From assembly GCA_011524785.1 (NCBI GenBank), contig WTJQ01000423.1, positions 4,820-12,274 of the forward strand: DNA of 7,455 bases, given 5' to 3'. The translations under genes and the position numbers were made by a program. Each line of letters starts with the position of its first letter. Position 1 is the stretch's first letter. Shown here one piece after another: positions 1-7,310 of the stretch. This DNA comes from Planctomycetota bacterium (lineage in GTDB: Bacteria > Planctomycetota > UBA1135 > GCA-002686595). The notes below the pieces were generated by a model. That model saw nothing but the letters and a program-made list of their open reading frames with translations. It was not told where the DNA came from and did no database searches.

Positions 1-12
1 AGCAACGCTCAT

Positions 13-60
13 CCTGCCGGCTAGGCAAGACCCAGCCTGCCGGCTAGGCAAGACCCAGCC
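13..60. repeat. 23-bp perfect tandem duplication spanning the regulator's stop codon
   Basis: Bases 13-35 and 36-58 are identical, and the match runs two bases further (59-60), so period 23 holds over 48 bases. The copy at 36-58 contains the last four codons (Leu-Gly-Leu-Ala) and the TAG stop (46-44) of the minus-strand regulator; the other copy repeats them in the 3' flank. The unit is not a multiple of three and lies at and beyond the stop, so the protein is unchanged. On the minus strand the junction can fold as CCTAGCC / loop GGCA / GGCTGGG (48 down to 31), seven pairs with one G-U, over the stop codon. No T tract follows, so it is a poor intrinsic terminator. The exactness suggests a recent slippage event, or an assembly artefact. 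Confidence 0.95.
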
Positions 61-3000
61 GCGCGAGCTTCGTGTACAGGCCCGAGCGGCTGATCCCCAG
101 GAGACGAGCGGCCTGGTCCTTGCGGCCCTCGCTGGCGTTGAGCGCTCGCTCGACGGCCTGCCGCTCGGCGTCCACGAGCAGGAAGCTGGCTGGCTCCGAG
201 GGGCCCGGTCCATCGCTCGTCATGGCGGCCGTACGGATCAGGCTCGGGTCGTCGATCGCGGCGTCACTCATGTGCCAGAGCCGCGTGACCTCGTTCCGCA
301 GCTCGCGCACCTGGCCGGGCCACGGGCGCTGCTGGAGGGCGAGGAGCACGGGCCTCGCGAGCTCCTTCGCCTGGCCCGTCTCGTGGCGCAGCAGCTCGAG
401 GAAGTGCTCGACCAGGGGCTCGAGGTCCTCCAACCGCTCGGCCAGGGGGGGGAGCCGTAGCTCGCCTCCGTCGAGGCGGTAGTAGAGGTCCTGACGGAAG
501 GCCCCGGCACGGACCCGCTCGGTGAGATCCCGGTGGGTCGCAGCGACGATGCGCACCGAGACGGTCCGCACCCGGTCGTCCCCCAGGCGTCGCACCTCGC
601 CGGTCTCGAGCACGCGCAGGAGCTTCGCCTGCAGCTGCAGCGGCATCTCGGCGATCTCGTCGAGGAAGAGCGTGCCTCCATCCGCGCGAGCGAAGAGCCC
701 CTCACGATCCTCGGTCGCTCCCGTGTAGGCCCCGCGGCGGGCTCCGAAGAGCTCGGCCTCGAGGAGCGCCTCCGGGAGGGCCGCGACGCTCTCGGAGATC
801 AGGGGCCCCCCTGCGCGATGGCTCCGGTGGTGGAGGGCCCGGGCGATCAGCTCCTTGCCCGAGCCGCTCGGGCCCGTGACCACCACGGGCAGCTCGGTCG
901 GCGCCAGCCGCTCCACGAGAGCCGCGAGCTCGGTCATCGCCGGGCTCCGGCCCACCACCCCGGGGAGGGGAAGGGGCTTACCGCGCTGGGCCAGGGCCTT
1001 CTTGGAGAGGGCGAGCTCGCTCTCCTGGAGCTGGACCCGCTCCTCCAGTCGCCGGTTCAGCTCCTCGATGCGCGTGCGCTCCTCGAGCTGGTTGAGGGCG
1101 ACCGCGGCGGGGTCCGCCAGCGCCTGGAGCGCGCGGACGTCCTCGTCGTCGAAGCGGGCGTCCGCCCGATCGTGGTCGACGTAGATGGCCCCACGCACGA
1201 GGCCCTGGTCGTGGAAGGGCACGCAGAGCACGGAGCGGAGGTGGAGCTCCTTCACGCTGCGCTCCCCCTGGAAGCGCTCGTCCAGGGCCGCGTTCGCGGT
1301 CGAGACCGGACGGCCATCGGCCAGGGCGGCGCGCACCACCGAGCTCGAGACGGCTGCGTCCCCGCCCTCGGGGTCGCCGAGTTCCAGACCGCGCGCGGCG
1401 CTGGTCTCGATCACCTCGCCGCGTGCGAGGACGACGTAGCCGCGGCGTGCGCCGGTGCGGAGCAGCGCCCGATCGAGGATCCGTTCGAGCAGCTCGTGCC
1501 GATCCCGCGACGAGGCCAGCGTGCGCACGCAGTCGAGGATCCACTCGGCCTGCTCCGCCGCGGCCGCGCCCGAGTCGCCCGGACGCCAGCCCGCAGCTGC
1601 GAGCGCGCGCTCGAAGTGCTGCTCGGCGAGGCCATCGTCGAGGGACTCGACCAGCTGACGGCGTGCGTCCTCGAGGCGTGACGAGGCTCGCCGGCGGGAG
1701 TCCGCGTCACCGCTCGCGGAGGCGATGCGGACCAGGGAGCGCGCGATGGCGGCAGCGAGGTCGGTCCGCCCGCGCGCCTGCAGCTGGGGCATGAGGGCCA
1801 GCAGCTCCTCCGGTGCCGTGCTGGGCTCCGTCCTCCAGCGGGTCTCCAGCAGCCGGCCCTCGCCCAGCCGCTCGGCCAGGGCCAGGAGGCCTTGGGTACC
1901 GCCTCCCTGGAGCGTCGCCGCCCGCGCCGCGCAGCGGAAGCGTTCGGCCGTGTCGCCGGCGGCGGAGCTCCCCAGCTCGAGGAGCCTGGTCGCCGCTCGT
2001 GTTCTCCCCTCCGCGAGCGCGAGCTCGGCCAGCGCCCGCGCCACCCCTGGTCGGTGGGCGGCCCGTGCCTGCCACAGGGACCGGCCAAGATCCGCGCCGC
2101 GCGCCGCGGCCGCGCCGCGCCCGTACAGGTCCACGAGCAGGCGCGCGGCCGCGAGGCCCTGGAGCTCGCGCGCGTGACGCCCTCGCTCCAGCAGCCGGAC
2201 GGCATCGTGGAGCAGCGGCCGCGCGCGACCGAGGTGGCCGGCCTCGAGCTCGACGAGGGCGAGACTCCCGAGGGTCGAGCCCTCGCCGTGGAGGTCCTCG
2301 AGCTGGCGGCGGAGCCGGAGAGCGCGGTGGAGGCTGCGCCGCGCCTCGACCAGCTCGCCCCGGTCCCGCTGGGCCACACCGAGGTTGTTCGCGGCCAGGG
2401 CCTCCTGGCGGCGATCGTCGCAGAGCGCGAAGGCCTCCTCGGCCTCCCGCAGGTGCCGCGTGGCCGCCACCAGGTCGCCCTCGCGGCGCTCGACGAAGGC
2501 GCGGTTCAGCGCCACGCGTCCGCGCAGGGACGGCATGGTCGTCAGGTGGTCCGACGGGATGGCGTCGAGCGCAGCCCGAGCCGCCTCCCAGTCGCCGTCC
2601 ACGACAGCACACGCGAAGCGCAGCATCGCCGCCGTGCCGGAGGCGTCCGGCGCCGGCTGCTCCAGCGCTGCGAGGCTGTCCTCCACCGCCGCGCGGTCCC
2701 CCGTCAGGTAGGCCGCATGAGCCCGCGCGATGCGCGCACGATCCCGCGCCTCACGATCCTCGCCAGCGAGCACCTCCTCGCGCAGCCGCTCCGCCTCCGA
2801 GGGATCCGTGGCCAGGTCGGCTGCGAGCAGTCGAGCGGCCGGGCTGGTCGCGGACGCGAGCAGTCCGCCGGTCGCGAGCAGGTCGCGGGCCTCGTCGATG
2901 GCCCCTCGTGCCATCAGGAGGCGCCCGACCAGGACGCCGGCGCGCTCCCCGAGCCCGGGGTCGTCGGTTCGCTCCACGACGCCGCGTGCCAGGTGCAGTG

Positions 3001-4768
3001 CGGCCGTCGGCCGTCCCTCGAGTGCGAGGCCCTCGCCGTGCTGGAGCGCAGCCTCGAGGTCGCGTCCCTCCTGAAGGAGGAGCTCGCCCTGCTCCGCGCG
3101 GCCCAGCTGAGGGTCCGCCTGGAGCCAGGCATGGGCCCAGCGCTCGCGGGCCGCTGCATTCGTCGCGGCCTGGGCAGATTCGGCTCGCAGCCCTGGGACG
3201 AGGCGGATCGTCGTCGGGGTCGGGCTCTCGACCCAGCCAGCGCGTTGGAGCGCGAGGACGGAGACCTCGAGCGCGGCAGGCTCCCGGGCGACGGCGCCTG
3301 CGAGCGCTGCCAGGTCGACGGCCCGCCCCGCGACGGCCAGGGCCTCGACGACGGCGCGGTCGAGCGCGTCCTCGGGGAGGTCGAGGGAGGAGCTCATGAG
3401 GCTCCCCGGCCAGCGCTCCTCGACGAGCACGAGTCCGCTCTCCCCGCTCGTGACCACCCCAGCGGGGACGGCGCGCGCGAGGGCCTCGTCGATGGCGCTC
3501 GCGCGGCCCTCGAGGCGCTCGCAAAGGTCGAGGGCCAGCGCCTCGGCGGCGCGCGGCTGGCTCCCTCCAGTCGCTCGATCCAGGTGGGCGGCGAGGTCGC
3601 GCGGGTGGACGGTGCCCACCTCGACGGAGGTCGGGAGCTGCTCCGTTCGCGCCGCGAGGGTGCGCAGCTGCTCTCCGTGCGCCGGGCCGACGATCCAGGC
3701 GGTGGGCGAGTCCGCGCGGCGCAGGAGGTCGCTCACCAGGGCGTCCCCGGAGAGGCCGGGAGCGGCCAGCACGATCCGGTGCCCGCGCTGGGGGGTCACG
3801 AGGTCCTCGACGCCCTGCGCCATGACCACCCCGGGCCGCAGGCCAAGGGTGATGCAGGCGGCCTGCAGCCCGCGACCTGCGGCCTCCAGGTCCTCGGGAT
3901 GGGCCGTGCGCACGATCGCCGCGCGTCCGGACCTGAGGGACCGCGCCAGCTCGGCCAGGGTCTCTGCGTCGCTGACGAGCTCCGGCAGCGCCGGAAGCCG
4001 GTCGAGCCCGCGCCCGTCCTCGAGCAGGTCCCGCGCCGCGCGCGCGTCCACGGGACGAGCGGCCGGGCTGCGGTGCAGGCAGGCGAGGACCAGGGGCTTC
4101 ACCTCCTTCGGCACGGCGCCGGCCTCCAGGCGAGCGGCATCCCACCAGGCGGCGCTGGGGAAGCGGAGCTCGAGCTCGCGGTCGGGAACCAGGCCAGCGC
4201 CGTGCACGAGCGCCACGGCCAGGGAGAACAGGTCGCTGGCAGGCTGGGCCGCGGCTCCCGCGAGGACCTCGGGAGCGAGGAATCCCGGCGTGCCGGCTCC
4301 CCGGCCCTCGCGCGCGGACGCCACGAGGTCCATGTCGATCAGGACGGCCCCGGACTCGGTCAGGAGCACGTTCTCCGGCTTGAGGTCGCGATGGACGAGG
4401 CCGCGCTCGTGCAGGGCCTCGAGCCCGAGGAGCACGTCGCGCGCGATGCGAGCGAGGGCCGGTCCCTCGAGCGGAAGTGCCTCGGCGAGCGTGCGGCCCT
4501 CGAGGAAGGGGCGCGCGACCCAGGCCTGCCCCGTCTCCGTCGTGCCCCAGCGGGTCGGGAGCGCGAGGTGGGGGTGGCGCAGCCGTGAGAGCCTCCCCGC
4601 CAGGACGCCGAGGTCCTCGATCGCGGGGAAGAGGCGCAGCACCAGGGGCTCGTCCCCGTCCCGGACCCTCAGGACGAGGCTCTCGGCGCGCTGCGAGAGC
4701 ACCGCTTCCCGGACCAGACCCTCGGGGAGCGGGCTCCCGTCCGGGAGGTTCCGGCTCGAAGGGTCCAT
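44..4768 (-). CDS. Giant sigma-54-dependent activator: pseudokinase-like / STAND-like / TPR / GAF / AAA+ / Fis HTH
   Basis: A soluble cytoplasmic protein of 1574 residues with no membrane segment or signal peptide. Order of domains: Ser/Thr kinase-like fold (about 16-250), STAND NTPase-like region with a winged-helix-like end (about 265-535), helical TPR region (about 540-1040, clearest at 750-870), GAF sensor (about 1075-1228), short coiled coil (about 1226-1260), sigma-54 AAA+ motor (1269-1500) and Fis-type HTH (1530-1574). The motor is complete: Walker A GPSGSGKE (1299-1306), GAYTGA sigma-54 contact loop (1346-1351, Tyr for the usual Phe), Walker B GGTLFLDE (1364-1371), AATHRDL (1409-1415), FRQDLYYRL (1424-1432), and PWPGQVREL (1482-1490, Gln for Asn). 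The HTH reads [16 protein letters not shown]. It should remodel sigma-54 RNA polymerase from a distal DNA site. The kinase part keeps HRDLKPEN (126-133) and APE (165-167) but has no glycine loop, Arg45 where the beta-3 Lys is expected, no alpha-C Glu, and DMD (145-147) for DFG. The STAND-like part has no Walker motifs. The ATG at 4768 is the first start after an in-frame TAG, and no strong Shine-Dalgarno is seen. It lies 52 bp downstream of the lipoprotein gene on the same strand. The sigma-54 activator role is near certain; the ligand and target promoters are unknown. Confidence 0.95.
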   Translation of the reverse strand: MDPSSRNLPDGSPLPEGLVREAVLSQRAESLVLRVRDGDEPLVLRLFPAIEDLGVLAGRLSRLRHPHLALPTRWGTTETGQAWVARPFLEGRTLAEALPLEGPALARIARDVLLGLEALHERGLVHRDLKPENVLLTESGAVLIDMDLVASAREGRGAGTPGFLAPEVLAGAAAQPASDLFSLAVALVHGAGLVPDRELELRFPSAAWWDAARLEAGAVPKEVKPLVLACLHRSPAARPVDARAARDLLEDGRGLDRLPALPELVSDAETLAELARSLRSGRAAIVRTAHPEDLEAAGRGLQAACITLGLRPGVVMAQGVEDLVTPQRGHRIVLAAPGLSGDALVSDLLRRADSPTAWIVGPAHGEQLRTLAARTEQLPTSVEVGTVHPRDLAAHLDRATGGSQPRAAEALALDLCERLEGRASAIDEALARAVPAGVVTSGESGLVLVEERWPGSLMSSSLDLPEDALDRAVVEALAVAGRAVDLAALAGAVAREPAALEVSVLALQRAGWVESPTPTTIRLVPGLRAESAQAATNAAARERWAHAWLQADPQLGRAEQGELLLQEGRDLEAALQHGEGLALEGRPTAALHLARGVVERTDDPGLGERAGVLVGRLLMARGAIDEARDLLATGGLLASATSPAARLLAADLATDPSEAERLREEVLAGEDREARDRARIARAHAAYLTGDRAAVEDSLAALEQPAPDASGTAAMLRFACAVVDGDWEAARAALDAIPSDHLTTMPSLRGRVALNRAFVERREGDLVAATRHLREAEEAFALCDDRRQEALAANNLGVAQRDRGELVEARRSLHRALRLRRQLEDLHGEGSTLGSLALVELEAGHLGRARPLLHDAVRLLERGRHARELQGLAAARLLVDLYGRGAAAARGADLGRSLWQARAAHRPGVARALAELALAEGRTRAATRLLELGSSAAGDTAERFRCAARAATLQGGGTQGLLALAERLGEGRLLETRWRTEPSTAPEELLALMPQLQARGRTDLAAAIARSLVRIASASGDADSRRRASSRLEDARRQLVESLDDGLAEQHFERALAAAGWRPGDSGAAAAEQAEWILDCVRTLASSRDRHELLERILDRALLRTGARRGYVVLARGEVIETSAARGLELGDPEGGDAAVSSSVVRAALADGRPVSTANAALDERFQGERSVKELHLRSVLCVPFHDQGLVRGAIYVDHDRADARFDDEDVRALQALADPAAVALNQLEERTRIEELNRRLEERVQLQESELALSKKALAQRGKPLPLPGVVGRSPAMTELAALVERLAPTELPVVVTGPSGSGKELIARALHHRSHRAGGPLISESVAALPEALLEAELFGARRGAYTGATEDREGLFARADGGTLFLDEIAEMPLQLQAKLLRVLETGEVRRLGDDRVRTVSVRIVAATHRDLTERVRAGAFRQDLYYRLDGGELRLPPLAERLEDLEPLVEHFLELLRHETGQAKELARPVLLALQQRPWPGQVRELRNEVTRLWHMSDAAIDDPSLIRTAAMTSDGPGPSEPASFLLVDAERQAVERALNASEGRKDQAARLLGISRSGLYTKLARLGLA

Positions 4769-4772
4769 CTCA

Positions 4773-4790
4773 TGGACAGCCTACTGTCCA
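4773..4790. promoter_or_regulatory. Perfect inverted repeat TGGACAG-N4-CTGTCCA just upstream of the regulator gene
   Basis: Seven-base arms match perfectly around a 4-base spacer (CCTA on the plus strand). The element begins 4 bases upstream of the regulator's ATG and lies 30 bases after the lipoprotein stop. Its 18-bp size and symmetry fit a site for a dimeric Fis-type HTH, so autoregulation by the downstream protein is plausible. In RNA it would instead make a 7-bp hairpin whose loop holds TAGG, the only Shine-Dalgarno-like bases near the start, which could limit translation. A TAG in this loop also closes the regulator's reading frame upstream. It has no T tract, so a terminator role is less likely. 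The dyad is certain; its function is inferred. Confidence 0.5.
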
Positions 4791-4820
4791 CGGATCGGAC
4801 GGGCCGGGACGTGTCTCGAC

Positions 4821-7163
4821 TCAGGGCACCGGCACGGGGAGGGCGAACGGCGCGAGAGCTGCCGTCCCCTCGAGGTCGCGCAGACCGCCGAGCACCTCGA
4901 TCCTCTGGCTGGGGCTCCAGCCCTCCATCGGCTCGGTCAGCAGGATTGCCGCTCCGCCGTCCACGAGCGTTGCGCTCGCCGTGAGGTCCTGTCCCTGTTC
5001 GTCGACGACGCGGACGCGCCCGTTGAAGGTGGCGGGGTCGAGGGATCCTCCCGAGATGCTGAGGCGCACGTCGCTGCCCACCCGCTCCACGTTCCCAACG
5101 AAGGGAGGCAGTCCCGCTGTGACGAGGGCACACCCCGGCGAGGGCACACCGGCTCCAGAGGGCCCGAGGTCGGCCTGGGGATCCCCGGGAGCCGCGAGCC
5201 CGGCAGCCTCGAGCGCCGACCCAGCGGCCGGCACGAGGTCCTCGGCGACCGAGCCGCGCGCGAAGGTCGCGAGGGCGATGGGGGAGGCTGCGGGCGCGGG
5301 GTCGAGCGCAATGCTCGTGCCCGTCACGGCCGTGACCACGCGCTCGATCCCGTCGTCGTTCCACTCGACGCGTGCCCCTGCCGAGAGAGAGGAGGGATCC
5401 AGCAGCACAGGAGCAGCTGCCGAGCCCCCGACGCGGGTGACCTCGTCCGCGGCGACGGTGAACGGGTTCGGCCCGGAGAGGACATCGGCGCCTGCGACCG
5501 CGCTGCCGCCGGGCCAGGCGGCCGGCTGCAGCCAGGCGGCGGCATTGACCTGCAGCCCTCCGCCGGCGTGCGGCTCGAAGCCTCCGGCAGCATTCCCCAC
5601 GGCCGCGCAGTGGCTCGAGACGGCCACGGCGTTCCCGCCGTTGGCGCCTGCGCTGTGCCCGAAGCCGAAGCCGCGGTTGCCCTGGGCGAGGCAGGCCGAG
5701 AAGGACACCAGCACGCGCTCCACCTCGCTGCTCACGTGGAAGCCGTCCCCTCGGTTCGCGCTGGCCCGGCAGCCGCGCACGAGGGCCACCGTCGGGGTCG
5801 CGTCGTTCGGGCCCACGCCGTCGTCGAGGTCCAAGCGGATGCCGTCGGTCCCGTTGGCTCGCGCCTCCACACGCTCGAGGACGAGCTCGGACGACCACAG
5901 GTCGAGGGCCTCGTAGTCGAGGTCGACCAGGCACCCGATGGACCCGTTCTCGGCGCAGAGCACGTTCTCGATCCGGACCTCGAAGTGCCCGCCGGGGGCC
6001 ACGTCGTCAGCGAGGTCGTCCGGCCCGCGGAGGTCGATGTCGATCCCGTCCGACCCGTTGCGGGAGAAGGTCGAGTCGCGGACGTCGGCCTTCGCGGTGA
6101 AGGCCGTCGTCGAGCCGAGCGGGCAGCGCAGGGGATCGAACTGACAGCCCTCCTGCAGGTTGTCGATCGCGACGCAGCCGAAGACGTCCGCGCGCCAGGA
6201 GCCCCGCACGAGGATGCCCTCGAGGTCGTTATCGAACGCTCGACAGTGCGAGAGCAGAGCGGTCTCCGGGCTGTTGAGCGTGCTCTTCTCCAGGACGAAG
6301 CCCCGGTTGCACCCGCGTGCGGTCGTGGCGCGGACCTCCACCTCGGAGCTGGTGTCGAGCGCCTCCTGGGCGACGCCCGCGCCATCGAGCTCCAGCCCGT
6401 CCACGACGCCGTAGGGCAGGCCGGCGCCGTCCGCCGGGGCCACGACGGTGATCAGGCTGACCACCCCGCTGGTCCCCGGGGCCACGCGGACCCGCGTGGG
6501 GCGAGTCAGTGGGTCGCGCAGCAGGGGCGCGAAGCCCTGAGCGAAGCCCCCGTGGAGGCCGATCCCGCGCACGGTCAGGTAGCTGCCGTTGGGCGGGGTC
6601 TCGTCCACCACGAAGTCGCCCTCCGTGACCCAGACGTTGCGGCTGTTCACCGAGGCGAAGAGGCAGGCGAACACCAGGCTGTTCCCGGGGTTCGCAGGGT
6701 CGACCGAGGGACCGGTCGTTGCAGCAGAGGGGTCCACGTAGACCACGGGCGCCGTGCGGAAGCGCAGGCGGCTGCCGGTCGCTCGCCAGGGGCCACCGGC
6801 CTCGCGCTGGAAGAGCTGGACGTGCTGCTCCGTGAGGGGAGGGAGTCCGGAGAGGACGAGCGGGCTCGCCCCGCTGGTTCCGGCCACCGTGCCGAGGTCG
6901 ATCCCTACTGGCGCCACGCGGACCTCGAAGTCCACGCCCGCAGTCGCGGCGTCCTCCGTGCTCCATCCGACGACGACCAGGTCCTCTCCGGCCGCCGCGT
7001 GCACGACCGAGGCCGGGCGCGGAGCCTCTCGCGGCGGGGCGAGCGCCGGACCGCCGCCATTGCCAGCGTCACCGCCGGGAGCCGGCTCGAACGAGGTGCG
7101 TCCGCAGGCCGCCAGCAGCAGGGTCAGGCACAGGACTCCGGGGGCGCTCCGCATGGGTTCCAT
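4821..7163 (-). CDS. Surface or periplasmic lipoprotein with FN3-like, right-handed beta-helix and C-terminal Ig-like domains
   Basis: A 780-residue exported lipoprotein. A short n-region (Arg5), a hydrophobic stretch (10-19) and the lipobox LLAAC place the lipidated Cys at residue 20. Gly follows it, with no Asp at +2, so outer-membrane sorting is plausible. Then come a Gly/Pro/Asp-rich linker (about 25-50), an FN3-like beta domain (about 50-138, ending LRFRTAP), and YVDPSA (142-147) with GLHGGF (202-207), typical of the entry to pectate-lyase-like folds. A right-handed beta-helix (about 230-540) has eight coils bearing N-x3-G followed by Ile/Phe/Cys, with Asn at 312, 335, 369, 406, 437, 470, 496 and 524. 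The C terminus (about 690-775) resembles SbsA/Big_5 Ig-like domains. Such proteins usually bind or degrade polysaccharide or act in adhesion; no catalytic residues can be assigned, so no substrate is claimed. The start may be the ATG at 7163 or at 7154 (Met4); both keep the signal peptide, and neither has a clear ribosome site. A sigma-54 activator gene follows after 52 bp, so the two may share a transcript. Confidence 0.9.
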   Translation of the reverse strand: MEPMRSAPGVLCLTLLLAACGRTSFEPAPGGDAGNGGGPALAPPREAPRPASVVHAAAGEDLVVVGWSTEDAATAGVDFEVRVAPVGIDLGTVAGTSGASPLVLSGLPPLTEQHVQLFQREAGGPWRATGSRLRFRTAPVVYVDPSAATTGPSVDPANPGNSLVFACLFASVNSRNVWVTEGDFVVDETPPNGSYLTVRGIGLHGGFAQGFAPLLRDPLTRPTRVRVAPGTSGVVSLITVVAPADGAGLPYGVVDGLELDGAGVAQEALDTSSEVEVRATTARGCNRGFVLEKSTLNSPETALLSHCRAFDNDLEGILVRGSWRADVFGCVAIDNLQEGCQFDPLRCPLGSTTAFTAKADVRDSTFSRNGSDGIDIDLRGPDDLADDVAPGGHFEVRIENVLCAENGSIGCLVDLDYEALDLWSSELVLERVEARANGTDGIRLDLDDGVGPNDATPTVALVRGCRASANRGDGFHVSSEVERVLVSFSACLAQGNRGFGFGHSAGANGGNAVAVSSHCAAVGNAAGGFEPHAGGGLQVNAAAWLQPAAWPGGSAVAGADVLSGPNPFTVAADEVTRVGGSAAAPVLLDPSSLSAGARVEWNDDGIERVVTAVTGTSIALDPAPAASPIALATFARGSVAEDLVPAAGSALEAAGLAAPGDPQADLGPSGAGVPSPGCALVTAGLPPFVGNVERVGSDVRLSISGGSLDPATFNGRVRVVDEQGQDLTASATLVDGGAAILLTEPMEGWSPSQRIEVLGGLRDLEGTAALAPFALPVPVP

Positions 7164-7176
7164 CGTGGAGGTGCGA

Positions 7177-7203
7177 GCCCCCGCCGCACAAGGCGGCAGG
7201 GGC
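7177..7203 (-). promoter_or_regulatory. Strong 11-bp hairpin in the leader of the lipoprotein gene
   Basis: Read on the minus strand, the arms GCCCCTGCCGC (7203-7193) and GCGGCGGGGGC (7187-7177) pair over all 11 positions, with one G-U pair and a 5-base loop CTTGT. The structure ends 13 bases before the ATG at 7163 and contains the only purine-rich run (GGGGG) that could serve as a ribosome site. Two other pairings compete with it: AGGGGCT (7237-7231) with AGCCCCT (7204-7198), and GGGGG (7182-7178) with CCTCC (7171-7167). A translational control or attenuation role is inferred. It is not followed by a T tract and lies over 100 bases past the upstream stop, so a terminator for the upstream gene is less likely. 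Confidence 0.45.
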
Positions 7204-7273
7204 TTGCGGTGACCGACCGCGCCGTTCCCGAGCCCCTCTCACTGGTCCGGTTCAGGCGTTGTCGGTGTGCGAT

Positions 7274-7303
7274 GCCGAGCGAGGCGGTGAGCCGCCCGTC
7301 GGC
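7274..7303 (-). terminator. Compound hairpin after the upstream gene, candidate terminator
   Basis: Starting 7 bases after the TAG at 7313-7311, the minus strand reads GCCGA (7303-7299), C, GGGCGG (7297-7292), loop CTCA, CCGCCT (7287-7282), CGC, TCGGC (7278-7274). This gives an outer 5-bp stem and an inner 6-bp stem (one G-U) separated by a 1x3 internal loop. The position is ideal for a transcription terminator or an mRNA 3'-end stabiliser. No T run follows, which is common in GC-rich genomes but lowers confidence. The remaining leader (7204-7273) shows no convincing sigma-70 or sigma-54 promoter by eye. Confidence 0.4.
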
Positions 7304-7310
7304 GCTGGAA

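Noticed and set aside
1892..4588. Open plus-strand frame of 898 residues opposite the regulator (also 533-1681 and 1813-3399)
   Set aside because: These frames lie opposite a gene whose minus-strand product has unmistakable domains. Their translations are low in complexity, show no recognisable motif, and are expected where GC-rich codons remove stops in antisense.
4477..5916. Plus-strand frame of 479 residues crossing the junction of the two genes
   Set aside because: It runs antisense to parts of both well-supported genes, is rich in Arg/Pro/Ser/Ala, and has no motif or ribosome site.
4669..5934. Minus-strand frame of 421 residues overlapping the lipoprotein C terminus and the regulator start
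   Set aside because: Its translation is an Arg-rich shifted reading of two real genes, without any domain. Only the short ATG at 4773 within it is noted, as a possible competing start.
7167..7172. Perfect GGAGGT Shine-Dalgarno on the plus strand
   Set aside because: No start codon follows at a suitable distance on that strand and no coding frame with any signal begins there. It is the complement of the CCTCC arm in the lipoprotein leader.
7195..7207. Sigma-54-like GG...TTGC on the plus strand between the genes
   Set aside because: The spacing between GG and GC is 9, not 10, and it would point away from the lipoprotein and against the upstream gene.
7220..7235. GG-N10-GC match on the minus strand in the lipoprotein leader
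   Set aside because: It lacks the TGGCAC and TTGC context of a sigma-54 promoter. GG-N10-GC alone is common in such GC-rich DNA.
7242..7255. Imperfect palindrome CTGGTCCGGTTCAG
   Set aside because: Only the CTG/CAG ends and the CCGG core pair. The length and mismatches fit chance, and it does not match the dyad upstream of the regulator.
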